Assembly: GCA_030828465.1 (NCBI GenBank)
Contig: JAURCL010000002.1
Location: 1 to 64,000, forward strand
DNA length: 64,000 bases
Direction of reading: 5' to 3'
Source of the DNA: Acidimicrobiales bacterium
GTDB lineage: Bacteria > Actinomycetota > Acidimicrobiia > Acidimicrobiales > Ilumatobacteraceae
Part shown: positions 37,167 through 44,663 of the stretch, in pieces
Layout: the number at the start of each line of letters is the position of its first letter
Numbering within the stretch: position 1 is the first letter of the stretch
The notes under the pieces: model-generated
Database searches by the model: none
Told to the model about the DNA's origin: nothing
Seen by the model: the letters and a program-made list of their open reading frames with translations, nothing else
Position numbers and translations under genes: made by a program

Positions 37167-37177
37167 TTCTCAGAAAT
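37165..37177. promoter_or_regulatory. 13-bp palindrome over the CarH-like start (candidate autoregulatory operator)
   Basis: ATTTCT-C-AGAAAT is perfectly symmetric and AT-rich in a GC-rich genome. It covers the region between the -10 hexamer and the ATG, an ideal place for self-repression. Confidence 0.5.
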
Positions 37178-37179
37178 TA
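37174..37179 (-). promoter_or_regulatory. -10-like hexamer for the CarH-like gene
   Basis: TAATTT lies 7 bases upstream of the ATG at 37166 and overlaps the 13-bp palindrome. Confidence 0.5.
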
Positions 37180-37232
37180 CGGCTGGGAATGGAACCCTGC
37201 GTGACTGTGCCCGAACGGCGTCGTCGGGATGC

Positions 37233-37676
37233 TCAGCCCGTCAAACGCGCCCGCGCCGCTTTCGACCGCTCGAGAAGGTGCGGCGGGACGAGGGCAGCGG
37301 CGGCGGCCCACGGATCGCTCGAGTCGCCCTCGGCGACAGCGGCGGTCGGGGTGTCGGGGACGAGATCCTCGAAGGTCGGAGGCTCCACACCGGGCAACCA
37401 GTACTGATACAGGTCGCGCACGATGTCGGACAGGCCCTCGGAGGTCGACCCCCGCTCGAGCTCGACGGTTACGATGTTCGCGTAGACGTGCACCGCGTGC
37501 ACGCGTCCGGTAGCGAAGAGCCGTCGAGCGAGTTCATCGGTTGGGCGGGCGCCCCACGCGTCAGCCACCGAGGCGTACCGCTCGTGACCCTGCCCAGATA
37601 GGGCGCGGTTCGTCTCGAAGCGCACCACCCCGGGCGAGGCGCTTGCTCGCTCGACGACACCGACCAACTGACCCAT
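37233..37676 (-). CDS. NifU N-terminal-domain (Nfu_N)-like protein
   Basis: A 147-residue protein. The part FETNRALSGQGHERYASVADAW then LARRLFATGRVHAVHVYANIVTVELE fits the Nfu N-terminal domain pattern (LF-x-x-x-V-x-x-V then an I-T-V strand). The remaining C-terminal part lacks the CxxC of NifU-like Fe-S scaffolds and is Pro/Ala-rich. A role in Fe-S assembly is possible but unproven. The start at 37676 is chosen over 37742 because TAGTTT is 8 bases upstream and the extra N-terminus looks unconserved. Confidence 0.6.
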   Translation of the reverse strand: MGQLVGVVERASASPGVVRFETNRALSGQGHERYASVADAWGARPTDELARRLFATGRVHAVHVYANIVTVELERGSTSEGLSDIVRDLYQYWLPGVEPPTFEDLVPDTPTAAVAEGDSSDPWAAAAALVPPHLLERSKAARARLTG

Positions 37677-37684
37677 GGGCGCAC

Positions 37685-37690
37685 AAACTA
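37685..37690 (-). promoter_or_regulatory. -10-like hexamer for the NfuN-like gene
   Basis: TAGTTT lies 8 bases upstream of the ATG at 37676. Confidence 0.4.
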
Positions 37691-37768
37691 GCGGCCTGCC
37701 GACGGGCACCCCCGTATCGACTCGCCACCTCGGATTCGGCATCTACACGCCCGCGGGAACCACGGGGG

Positions 37769-37774
37769 TAGCGT
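37769..37774 (+). promoter_or_regulatory. -10-like hexamer for trkH
   Basis: TAGCGT lies 6 bases upstream of the GTG at 37781, in the 104-base divergent gap with the NfuN-like gene. Confidence 0.5.
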
Positions 37775-37780
37775 CGCGCT

Positions 37781-39157
37781 GTGTCACGGCCTCGACTCGT
37801 GCTGGCCACCCGCAATCCGGCCCGACTCGTTCTGGCGGCATTTAGCACCCTCATCGTCGTCGGCACGGTGTTGTTGCGCCTGCCGATCGCGGCCGATGGT
37901 GACCATCCCGGCCTGCTCGCCGCGCTCTTCATGTCGACCTCGGCATCCACGGTCACCGGGCTCGCCACCTTCGACATCTCAGCCCTCTCACTCACCGGCG
38001 AACTCGTGGTTCTGGCGCTCATCCAGATCGGTGGCTTCGGGATCATGGCGCTCGGATCGATCCTCGCGATCATCGCCTCGCACCGGATGAGCCTGCGCCA
38101 ACGGATGCTGACCACCGCCGAACTCGGATCGATCGACGATCGGGACCTGAAGTCGATCATGAAGCGCGTCGCCCAGATCACGCTCTCGGTCGAGAGCGCA
38201 CTCGCGGTTGTGCTCTTCGCGCGGTTCACCATCGCCTACGGCGAGGCCCCCGGACGCGCCGCCTACAGCGCGGTGTTCCACGCGGTGTCCGCGTTCAACA
38301 ACGCCGGCATCTCACTGAACTCCGACAGCCTGATTCCCTACGCCGCCGACTGGATCGTGCTGCTCGCCATGAGCACCGGATTCATCGTCGGCGGTCTCGG
38401 CTTCCCGGTCATCATCGACATCGCGCGAAAAGTGCGCGGTGACAAGGATCTCGGCTTTCGCCGTGGCCATCTCAACATGAACCGATGGATGCTGCATACG
38501 AAGCTCGTCGTGGCGACAACCAGTGTGCTGCTCGTGCTCGGCCCACTCGTCATCGCGATCGCCGAGTGGGGCAACCCCGACACCCTCGGCCCCATGGCAG
38601 CCGGCGAGAAGATGCTCACCGCCTGGTTCGAGGGCGGTACTGCGCGAACGGCCGGCTTCTCGACGATCGACATCGGCGCGCTCGGCGAACCGACCCAGGT
38701 GTTCATGAGCACCCTGATGTTCGTCGGGGCGGGACCAGCGTCAACGAGCGGTGGCATCAAAGTGACCACCTTCGCCGTGCTCGGTTTCGTGATCTGGGCG
38801 GAAGCCCGGGGACAACGCGACGTCAACGCCTTCGGCCGGCGCCTTCCGCGAGGGTTGATCCGCCAGGCCATCACCGTCGCCTTGCTCTCCGTCGGCCTCG
38901 TGATCAGCACTGCGCTGATCCTCATGGCGGCTGCGGAGATATCACTCACCCCGGCGCTGTTCGAGGCGGCTTCAGCGTTCGGCACGGTTGGACTGTCCAC
39001 CGGCATCACCGGCGACCTCCCACCGGCCTGCCAGGTGCTGCTCGTGATCGTCATGCTGGCCGGGCGAATCGGGCCGGTCACGTTCGTGACCGCCCTTGCA
39101 CTGCGTAACGTAGATCTGCCATACCGATTCCCGGAGGAGCGACCGATCATTGGCTGA
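37781..39157 (+). CDS. trkH: TrkH/KtrB family potassium uptake protein
   Basis: A 458-residue membrane K+ translocation subunit with four P-loop-like repeats: STSASTVTGLATFDI, SAFNNAGISLNSDSL, GGTARTAGFSTIDI and SAFGTVGLSTGITGD. Their glycines are the selectivity-filter positions; each of the four repeats contributes one. IGGFGIMALG and AGPASTSGGIKVTT are further TrkH/KtrB motifs. It is partnered with the TrkA-like regulator, whose TTG start overlaps its end by 8 bases. GTG start supported by TAGCGT. Confidence 0.95.
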   Translation: MSRPRLVLATRNPARLVLAAFSTLIVVGTVLLRLPIAADGDHPGLLAALFMSTSASTVTGLATFDISALSLTGELVVLALIQIGGFGIMALGSILAIIASHRMSLRQRMLTTAELGSIDDRDLKSIMKRVAQITLSVESALAVVLFARFTIAYGEAPGRAAYSAVFHAVSAFNNAGISLNSDSLIPYAADWIVLLAMSTGFIVGGLGFPVIIDIARKVRGDKDLGFRRGHLNMNRWMLHTKLVVATTSVLLVLGPLVIAIAEWGNPDTLGPMAAGEKMLTAWFEGGTARTAGFSTIDIGALGEPTQVFMSTLMFVGAGPASTSGGIKVTTFAVLGFVIWAEARGQRDVNAFGRRLPRGLIRQAITVALLSVGLVISTALILMAAAEISLTPALFEAASAFGTVGLSTGITGDLPPACQVLLVIVMLAGRIGPVTFVTALALRNVDLPYRFPEERPIIG

Positions 39158-39896
39158 GCGAATCATCCACAACGTGAAGAGCATCCTCGACGGTTCCCGC
39201 TTCGAGCATCGTGGCGAGATCGTCGTGATCGGCCTCGGTCGGTTCGGCCTCGCCCTGGGGAAGGAGCTCTCCCGCCTCGGCCACTCGGTGTTTGCGATCG
39301 ACCGCGACGCCGACCTGGTCGAACTCCACAAAGACGAGTTCGCCTCAACGGCGACCGGCGACACCACGAATGAGCGGACGCTGAGGGCCCTGGGCGTCGA
39401 CCAGGCCAAAACCGTGGTCGTCTGCATCGGGAACAACATCGAGGCAAGCCTGCTCACGGCGGCTCTTCTCGTTGAGTTGAACGTTCCGAACGTGTGGGCC
39501 AAGGCGATCACCGAGGAGCACGGCAAGATCCTCTCGAAGCTGAACATTCATCACGTGACCTTTCCAGAGGCCGAGATGGGCCGGCGCGTCGCGCACCTCG
39601 TCACCGGCAAGCTCGAGGAGTACGTGCCGTTGAACACCGATGTCCCCAACGGCCTCCTCAAAGAAGAGGATGAGTTCGTCGTCTCTCAGATGACCGTTCC
39701 AGAGCGCTTCGCCGGTCAGGTGCTCGGATCCGCTGGCATTCGCGCCGACTACCGGGTCACCGTGGTCTGCATCAGGCCCGACGGCGGCAAGTTCACCTAC
39801 GCCGAGGCCGAGACCGTGCTCGGACCGAACGACCACATCGTCGTCGCCGGGCATCCGGCCGATGTCGAGCGTTTCGCCGGTGTGAAGTCCGGCTGA
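39150..39896 (+). CDS. trkA: TrkA/KtrA family K+ channel regulatory protein
   Basis: A 248-residue cytosolic RCK subunit that gates TrkH. The N-terminal RCK_N Rossmann domain carries VVIGLGRFGLALGKEL and the Asp in AIDRDADLVE that binds NAD(H) or ATP. The C-terminal TrkA_C domain is the stretch VSQMTVPERFAGQVLGSAGI to HIVVAG. The start is a TTG (39150) preceded by GGAGGAG with 10 bases spacing, and it overlaps the trkH end. Confidence 0.94.
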   Translation: MAERIIHNVKSILDGSRFEHRGEIVVIGLGRFGLALGKELSRLGHSVFAIDRDADLVELHKDEFASTATGDTTNERTLRALGVDQAKTVVVCIGNNIEASLLTAALLVELNVPNVWAKAITEEHGKILSKLNIHHVTFPEAEMGRRVAHLVTGKLEEYVPLNTDVPNGLLKEEDEFVVSQMTVPERFAGQVLGSAGIRADYRVTVVCIRPDGGKFTYAEAETVLGPNDHIVVAGHPADVERFAGVKSG

Positions 39897-39947
39897 CCCT
39901 CCCTCGGCTCGTTCCCGCTCAGAGCGACAGACTCCCGTACCCGCCGA

Positions 39948-39953
39948 TACGTT
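39948..39953 (+). promoter_or_regulatory. -10-like hexamer for the SRPBCC gene
   Basis: TACGTT lies 7 bases upstream of the ATG at 39961. Confidence 0.5.
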
Positions 39954-39960
39954 CGGAGCC

Positions 39961-40419
39961 ATGTCGGACCGTCGGGTTTCCGCCACGCGCTTCATCGCCG
40001 CGCCCGCGAGCGAAGTGTTCGCCCTCCTGCAGGATCCGTCCAAGCACGCCCTGTTCGACGGTTCGGGCATGGTGCAGTCGAGCCGCGCCGGCTCGACCCG
40101 CCTCGAGATGGGCTCGCGGTTCGGGATGTCGATGCGAATGGGGCCGCTCCCCTATCGAATGTCGAGTCGGGTGGTCGAGTTCGAGCAGGACCGCCTGATC
40201 GCCTGGGCGCACTTCGGCAAGCACCGTTGGCGTTACGAGATCGCGCCCGTGGAGGGCGGATGCGAGGTGACCGAGACCTTCGACTGGTCGACCGCCCGTT
40301 CACCCAAGTTCATCGAGAGCGCCGGATACCCGAAAGGGAATCTTCGCGCCATCGAGGCCACCCTCGACCGGCTCGCTGCCATGTTCGCCGCATCCGAGGC
40401 GCCCGGCGATGACGCCTGA
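39961..40419 (+). CDS. SRPBCC (START-like) family protein
   Basis: A 152-residue START/Bet v 1-like beta-grip protein that would hold a hydrophobic ligand. The opening SATRFIAAPASEVFALLQDP and the later VVEFEQDRLIAWAHFGKHRWRYEIAPV, VTETFDWS are family strands. The polyketide-cyclase-type fold is recognisable, but no catalytic residue or ligand can be named. Its last 11 bases overlap the mycoredoxin gene, suggesting cotranslation. Confidence 0.85.
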   Translation: MSDRRVSATRFIAAPASEVFALLQDPSKHALFDGSGMVQSSRAGSTRLEMGSRFGMSMRMGPLPYRMSSRVVEFEQDRLIAWAHFGKHRWRYEIAPVEGGCEVTETFDWSTARSPKFIESAGYPKGNLRAIEATLDRLAAMFAASEAPGDDA

Positions 40420-40657
40420 GGTCCACTACTACTGGCGACCGGGCTGTCCGTTCTGCTCGATGCTGCGCCGGGGACTCGACAAGCGCAGCATCGCGACGGT
40501 CGATCACAACATCTGGGAGGACCCGGAGGCGGCCGCGGTGGTGCGCTCCCATGCCCGCGGTAGCGAGACCGTGCCGACCGTCGTGATCGACGGTGTCGCG
40601 TTGGTCAACCCATCCGCTGACGCGGTTGTCGCGCTCCTCGAGCGCTCCGTTGTCTGA
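40409..40657 (+). CDS. mycoredoxin-like glutaredoxin
   Basis: An 82-residue thioredoxin-fold protein with active site WRPGCPFCSML and cis-Pro loop TVPTVVIDG. The following LVNPSADAVV matches the end of mycoredoxin-1. Mycoredoxins reduce mycothiol-mixed disulfides in actinobacteria. The overlap with the SRPBCC gene and the 5-base gap to the convergent zur gene leave no room for a separate promoter. Confidence 0.87.
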   Translation: MTPEVHYYWRPGCPFCSMLRRGLDKRSIATVDHNIWEDPEAAAVVRSHARGSETVPTVVIDGVALVNPSADAVVALLERSVV

Positions 40658-40662
40658 CTGCT

Positions 40663-41106
40663 TCAGGCCGCGCACTCGGCGCAGAGGCCGTGAATGTCCA
40701 CGCTGTGCCCAGTCACCGAGAATCCGGCCTCGGTCGCCGCGGCATCGAAACCTGAGTCCATTCCGCGCTCCACGTCCTCGGGCAAGGTGACGTCGACCAC
40801 GGTGCCGCATCCATCGCACACCAGGTGATGGTGATGACCGGCGAGGTCCTCGTGAATCTCGAAGCGGATGTGGTCGTCACCGATCGTCAGCCGTCGCACG
40901 ATGCCAATCTCGGCGAGCACCGCGAGGTTGCGATAGGCGGAGCTCTGGGCGAGCCGTGGTGACTGATCGAGCAACTCGGGCAGGGTGACCGGGCGACCGA
41001 TCTCGATGAGAGCGTCGACCAGTTCGCGACGATTACCGGTGTAGATCTGCCCGGCTTCGGCGAGGCGAACTCGGATCAATCGGTGGATCTCGGTGTCGCG
41101 GCTCAT
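40663..41106 (-). CDS. zur: Fur-family zinc uptake regulator (Zur)
   Basis: A 147-residue metalloregulator. An N-terminal winged helix (VTLPELLDQSPRLAQSSAYRN) precedes the dimerisation/metal domain with HHHHLVC and two CxxC pairs: VCDGCG and LCAECA. Fur-family structural zinc uses these cysteines. The genomic setting (znuC directly upstream with ATGA overlap and znuA/znuB divergent, with a Zur box) makes zinc the most likely ligand. It would repress the locus when zinc is sufficient. Confidence 0.9.
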   Translation of the reverse strand: MSRDTEIHRLIRVRLAEAGQIYTGNRRELVDALIEIGRPVTLPELLDQSPRLAQSSAYRNLAVLAEIGIVRRLTIGDDHIRFEIHEDLAGHHHHLVCDGCGTVVDVTLPEDVERGMDSGFDAAATEAGFSVTGHSVDIHGLCAECAA

Positions 41107-41972
41107 TCGCGTCCTCCGGTCGGGCCGTCATGGTGTGGGTGCTCGTGGTGGTGCCCGTGATGATCGAGGTGCGCGGCCAGATCAGCGGCCACGAACGGGG
41201 TCTCGTGATCGTGATGGTGCTCGTCGACGACAACCGCTGTGCCATCGCCGAGCACCATGCGACCCCCAAACGCCTCAGCGAGTAGTTCGGGTACGAGGAC
41301 CTCCTCGGGACGACCGTCGGCGAGCACGCAACCCGCCATGAGCACCACCCGATCGGCCCGCGAGGCCTCGCCGAGATGGTGCGTCGAGAAGACGACGGTG
41401 CCGCCGCTACGAGCGTGCTCGTCGATCACCTCGAGGATGCGCCCTTGGCTCGGAAGATCGAGGCCGGTGATCGGCTCATCGAGCAGCAAGAGGTCGGCTC
41501 CGGACGCGACGGCCTTGGCGACCAGCACCCGTTGGCGTTCCCCGCCGGAGAGAGCGCCGTAGGCGCGGCGTCGGAGGTGCGCAACCTCCAACCGCTCGGC
41601 GGCGCGGTCGATCTCATCTCGGTCGGCCCTCCCGAGGCGGTGGACGAGCCCCCGATAGCGCCCCATGCGCAGCACCTCGTCAACCGAGAGCGGCATCCAC
41701 GGGTGGTGAGCCTGATGCTGCGCAACGAGCGCCACCCGCCCAATGACATCGATCGACCCGGCGGTTGGCTCGAGGAGTCCCGCGACGAGATGAAGAAGCG
41801 TGGTCTTCCCGCTGCCGTTGGAGCCGACCAGGGCGACGACCGTGCCGGGGCCCACCTCGAGATCGGTGGGGGCGAGGGCGACGGTCGCGCCATGGTGCAC
41901 ACAGACGCCCGTCGCCGCGAACCCCGCGTGAACCGCGTAGGTCGATTCCGAGTGAAGGGTTGCGGATGCCAC
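41103..41972 (-). CDS. znuC: zinc ABC transporter ATP-binding protein ZnuC, His-rich tail
   Basis: A 289-residue ABC ATPase. Walker A GSNGSGKTTLLHL, signature LSGGERQ, Walker B LLLLDEPITGLD and H-loop STHHLGEAS are all intact. The C-terminal 45 residues are His/Asp-rich (DEHHHDHETP and HLDHHGHHHEHPHHDG), absent in most ZnuC, which suggests zinc binding or buffering near the transporter. GTG start at 41972 with TACGCT 6 bases upstream, next to the Zur box. Its stop overlaps zur (ATGA). Confidence 0.93.
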   Translation of the reverse strand: MASATLHSESTYAVHAGFAATGVCVHHGATVALAPTDLEVGPGTVVALVGSNGSGKTTLLHLVAGLLEPTAGSIDVIGRVALVAQHQAHHPWMPLSVDEVLRMGRYRGLVHRLGRADRDEIDRAAERLEVAHLRRRAYGALSGGERQRVLVAKAVASGADLLLLDEPITGLDLPSQGRILEVIDEHARSGGTVVFSTHHLGEASRADRVVLMAGCVLADGRPEEVLVPELLAEAFGGRMVLGDGTAVVVDEHHHDHETPFVAADLAAHLDHHGHHHEHPHHDGPTGGRE

Positions 41973-41978
41973 GTCGGA

Positions 41979-41984
41979 AGCGTA
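41979..41984 (-). promoter_or_regulatory. -10-like hexamer for znuC-zur
   Basis: TACGCT lies 6 bases upstream of the znuC GTG; the Zur box begins 7 bases further upstream. Confidence 0.55.
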
Positions 41985-41990
41985 TCGTAA

Positions 41991-42005
41991 TGAGAGTGAT
42001 TCTCA
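41991..42005. promoter_or_regulatory. Zur box between znuC and znuA
   Basis: TGAGAGTGATTCTCA has the 7-1-7 Fur/Zur dyad form, with TGAGA and TCTCA half-site ends, close to actinobacterial Zur boxes (TGANAATGATTNTCA type). It lies between the divergent znuC and znuA starts and overlaps the znuA -10 candidate. Confidence 0.8.
41998..42003 (+). promoter_or_regulatory. -10-like hexamer for znuA
   Basis: GATTCT lies 7 bases upstream of the ATG at 42011, inside the Zur box; Zur binding would block it. Weak match to TANNNT. Confidence 0.4.
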
Positions 42006-42010
42006 CTCGA

Positions 42011-43096
42011 ATGATTTCCGTTCCTAATCGTGCCATTCCCGTTCTTTCACGGGGTCGCCCCCGGGGCATCGCCATCGCCGCGGCTTTGACACTCGCGCTC
42101 GCGGCCTGCTCCGGCGACACGTCAACTCCCGGTGACGCGGACCCGGCGGGCAGCCCCGAGGAATCAAGCGCGCCCCCGGAGCTCGCGGTGGTTGGGACCA
42201 CCACCATCTGGGCAGACGTGACCTCTGCGGCGCTCTGTGGACTCGAGGTCGCCGCGGTGATTCCCCCCGGTGCCGACCCCCACACGTTCGAGACCTCCCT
42301 CGCCGACCGGGCCGTCCTCGAATCTGCGGACCTCGTCATCGCCAACGGATTGGCGCTCGAGGAGGGTCTCACTGATCTCCTCGCAACCGTCGCGAATGGC
42401 GGAACTCCGGTGATCGAGATGACCGAGGCGGTCGCGATCCGCGAGATGGATGATGATCATCACGACGACCACGAGTCCGACGACCACGACGAGCACAAGT
42501 CGGAGGACCACGACGACCACGAGTCCGACGACCACGACGAGCACGAGTCGGAGGACCATGACGACGACCACGACCACTCGGGCGGAGACCCGCACATCTG
42601 GCTCGACCCCCTCACCGTCGCCGATGCGGTGCCCGCCATCATCGAGGCCGCGATCGCCGCTGGCGCGGACACGTCCGTGCGGGCCTGCGGCCAGGATTAC
42701 ATCGACGAACTCGAGGCCCTCGACGGCGAGATCCGCGCCACCCTGGCGGTGATTCGAGATGACGCCCGCTACCTCGTCACCAACCACGATGCATTCGGTT
42801 ACTTCGCGTCCCGCTACGACTTCGAGGTCGTCGGCACCGTCATCCCCTCGCTCAGCACTCTCGCCGAGACCAACCCCGCTGACCTCGCCGACCTCGCCGC
42901 GGTCATCGAAGAGCTCGACATCCCGACGGTGTTCTCCGAGGAGCAGACCTCGGCCCGCGACGCCGAAGCCCTCGCCGACGCGATTCCCGGCCTGACGGTG
43001 GTCGCTCTCGACACCGGCAGCCTCCGTGACGGCAACGATGACTATCTCTCGATGATGCGTCGCAACGTCACCGCGATCTCCGAGGCGCTCGGCTGA
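42011..43096 (+). CDS. znuA: zinc ABC transporter substrate-binding lipoprotein ZnuA with acidic His-rich loop
   Basis: A 361-residue periplasmic-type zinc receptor. The lipoprotein signal ends LALAACSG, followed by TTTIWADVTSA and the zinc His motif GADPHTFE. A long His/Asp/Glu-rich loop follows (about residues 147-190), then DPHIWLDPL, TNHDAFGYFASRYD and EEQTSARDAEALA, the other ligand regions of ZnuA/TroA proteins. The start at 42011 is preferred over the ATG at 41990, which lies inside the Zur box. The loop contains two 48-base direct repeats and may collect zinc or copper before transfer. Confidence 0.94.
   Translation: MISVPNRAIPVLSRGRPRGIAIAAALTLALAACSGDTSTPGDADPAGSPEESSAPPELAVVGTTTIWADVTSAALCGLEVAAVIPPGADPHTFETSLADRAVLESADLVIANGLALEEGLTDLLATVANGGTPVIEMTEAVAIREMDDDHHDDHESDDHDEHKSEDHDDHESDDHDEHESEDHDDDHDHSGGDPHIWLDPLTVADAVPAIIEAAIAAGADTSVRACGQDYIDELEALDGEIRATLAVIRDDARYLVTNHDAFGYFASRYDFEVVGTVIPSLSTLAETNPADLADLAAVIEELDIPTVFSEEQTSARDAEALADAIPGLTVVALDTGSLRDGNDDYLSMMRRNVTAISEALG
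42461..42556. repeat. two 48-bp direct repeats in the ZnuA metal-binding loop
   Basis: Units at 42461-42508 and 42509-42556 differ at one position (the codon for Lys versus Glu) and encode HDDHESDDHDEH-type 16-residue repeats; a partial third copy follows. Slippage expansion is likely. Confidence 0.9.
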
Positions 43097-43124
43097 ACCC
43101 ACCACACCGAGCTCTCTCTGGGCC

Positions 43125-43130
43125 TAGCGT
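43125..43130 (+). promoter_or_regulatory. -10-like hexamer for the znuB leader
   Basis: TAGCGT lies 7 bases upstream of an ATG at 43138, not of znuB itself. This gives znuB a promoter separate from znuA. Confidence 0.5.
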
Positions 43131-43137
43131 GATCATC

Positions 43138-43167
43138 ATGGCGAAACGCGCAGGGATTCTGCGATGA
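43138..43167 (+). CDS. possible 9-residue leader peptide coupled to znuB
   Basis: Reads MAKRAGILR then TGA. The TGA overlaps the znuB ATG in an ATGA junction (43164-43167). The ATG has the leaderless -10 spacing. A coupled leader that loads ribosomes onto znuB is plausible; the coding of a functional peptide is not shown. Confidence 0.4.
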   Translation: MAKRAGILR

Positions 43168-44027
43168 CCTGGCTGACCGATCCCATCGCCTGGTGGATCG
43201 AGCCATTCGCCGACAACGTGTTCATGCGCGAGGCGCTGCTCGCCACCGTTCTCGCTGTCGCCTGCACCTCGGTGATCGGAACTTGGGTCGTTCTCCGCGG
43301 CCTCGCCTTCCTCGGGGATGCGCTCGCCCACGGGGTGCTGCCCGGGATCGCCATCGCCTGGGTCATCGGGATCGACACCTCGATCGGGGCCATCATCGCC
43401 GCCCTCGCCATGGTGGGCGGCGTAGCGCTCATCAGGCAGAACTCGCCCCTCCCCGACGACGTGTCGATCGGAGTCCTCTTCGTCGGTTTCCTCGCCCTCG
43501 CCGTCGTGATCATGTCGGCTGGAGCGGCGACCGGCGACCTCACGCGATTCCTGTTCGGCTCGATCAACGCGGTAGACGGCGCCGATCTCACCCGACTCGG
43601 GGTCGTGACGGCCGTCGTGCTCGTCACGGTCGCCCTCGGCCATCGGGCGTTCCTCGTCAGCACCTTCGACCCGCTCCAAGCCCGGCTCGGCGGCCTGCAT
43701 CCGCGAGCGACCCACCTTCTGCTTCTCGCTCTCGTGGCGCTCGCGATCGTCGCATCATTCGAAACAGTCGGGAGCCTCCTCGTCTTCGCCTTCTTGATCG
43801 CCCCACCGGCCACCGCCTCGCTGCTCGCACGGCGGGTGGTGAGCATCATGGCGCTCGCGGTGCTGCTCGGTTGCGCTGCATCCGTCATCGGACTGCTGGT
43901 CAGCTACCACCATCGCGCGGCCGCTGGTGGCTCGATGGCTCTCGCGAACGTCATCGTCTTCATGGTCGCGCTCGTCGCCCGACGCCTCGCTGGGGCGACC
44001 TCAGAACAGGCGGGCCTCGGCCACTAG
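43164..44027 (+). CDS. znuB: zinc ABC transporter permease ZnuB
   Basis: A 287-residue membrane permease with about eight hydrophobic helices, of the ZnuB/TroC family. VVLRGLAFLGDALAHGVLPG is the conserved family motif with the His, and FLLFSFETVGSLLVFAFLIAPPATA-like sequence near residue 205 is the C-terminal signature. It pairs with ZnuC and ZnuA. The start has only a weak AGGGA upstream and is in an ATGA junction with the leader. Its 3' end overlaps rnhB tail to tail by 27 bases. Confidence 0.93.
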   Translation: MTWLTDPIAWWIEPFADNVFMREALLATVLAVACTSVIGTWVVLRGLAFLGDALAHGVLPGIAIAWVIGIDTSIGAIIAALAMVGGVALIRQNSPLPDDVSIGVLFVGFLALAVVIMSAGAATGDLTRFLFGSINAVDGADLTRLGVVTAVVLVTVALGHRAFLVSTFDPLQARLGGLHPRATHLLLLALVALAIVASFETVGSLLVFAFLIAPPATASLLARRVVSIMALAVLLGCAASVIGLLVSYHHRAAAGGSMALANVIVFMVALVARRLAGATSEQAGLGH

Positions 44028-44663
44028 GCGAGGTGAACCGGTCCACGGCACTGCCGAATCCATGAAGGCCCACGACCGGCGGTGCTCAACCGACGGTCCA
44101 AACCAACCGAGCCCTGCCCGATGCAGATGACACGGGTAGCCCTTATTGGACTGGAATGAGTATCCGGGGTGATGGTCGGAGAGCGCCCGCATCTCGCGGT
44201 CGCGAGTCACCTTCGCGAGGACGCTGGCCGCAGCGACACTGAGCGAGTCGGCATCGGCTCCGACGCGCATGACCACCTCGGGAACGAGCGGAGACACGAA
44301 GTCCCAACGCCCGTCCGAGATCGCGACATCCACCTCGATGCCGAGGCCATCCAAGGCGCGACGACAGGCGAGGCGCTGCGCCGCGGACATCCCGAGGAGA
44401 TCGCATTCGGCCGCCGACACACTTCCGACCGACCAGTGAGGGCACCAGTCGGCAAGTTCGTCGAAGATCGATTCCCGAGCGCGCTCGGTCATCGCCTTCG
44501 AGTCACGGACCCCCGGCAGGTGCTCCCCGGTGGGGATGACTACCGCACCAACCATCAGCGGTCCGGCCCAGGACCCCTTCCCCACTTCATCGATGCCGAC
44601 GACCACCCGGCCGTCCTCCCAGAACCCCCGCTCGAGATCGACTCCGGCGTCGCGACGGGCCAT
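44001..44663 (-). CDS. rnhB: ribonuclease HII
   Basis: A 220-residue enzyme that removes RNA from RNA-DNA hybrids and single ribonucleotides. VVVGIDEVGKGSWAGPLMVGAVV carries the DE catalytic pair; RVGADADSLSVAAASVLAKVTRD carries the further acid and the KV motif. The ATG at 44663 shares one base with the selD stop (TGATG), so the two are coupled. It overlaps the 3' end of znuB by 27 bases in the opposite direction. Confidence 0.93.
   Translation of the reverse strand: MARRDAGVDLERGFWEDGRVVVGIDEVGKGSWAGPLMVGAVVIPTGEHLPGVRDSKAMTERARESIFDELADWCPHWSVGSVSAAECDLLGMSAAQRLACRRALDGLGIEVDVAISDGRWDFVSPLVPEVVMRVGADADSLSVAAASVLAKVTRDREMRALSDHHPGYSFQSNKGYPCHLHRAGLGWFGPSVEHRRSWAFMDSAVPWTGSPRLVAEARLF

Noticed and set aside
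41990-42010. ATG at 41990 as znuA start
   Set aside because: It lies inside the Zur box; the next in-frame ATG at 42011 gives a normal lipoprotein signal.
42461-42556. 48-bp direct repeats as CRISPR
   Set aside because: Only two units, no spacers, part of the znuA coding sequence.
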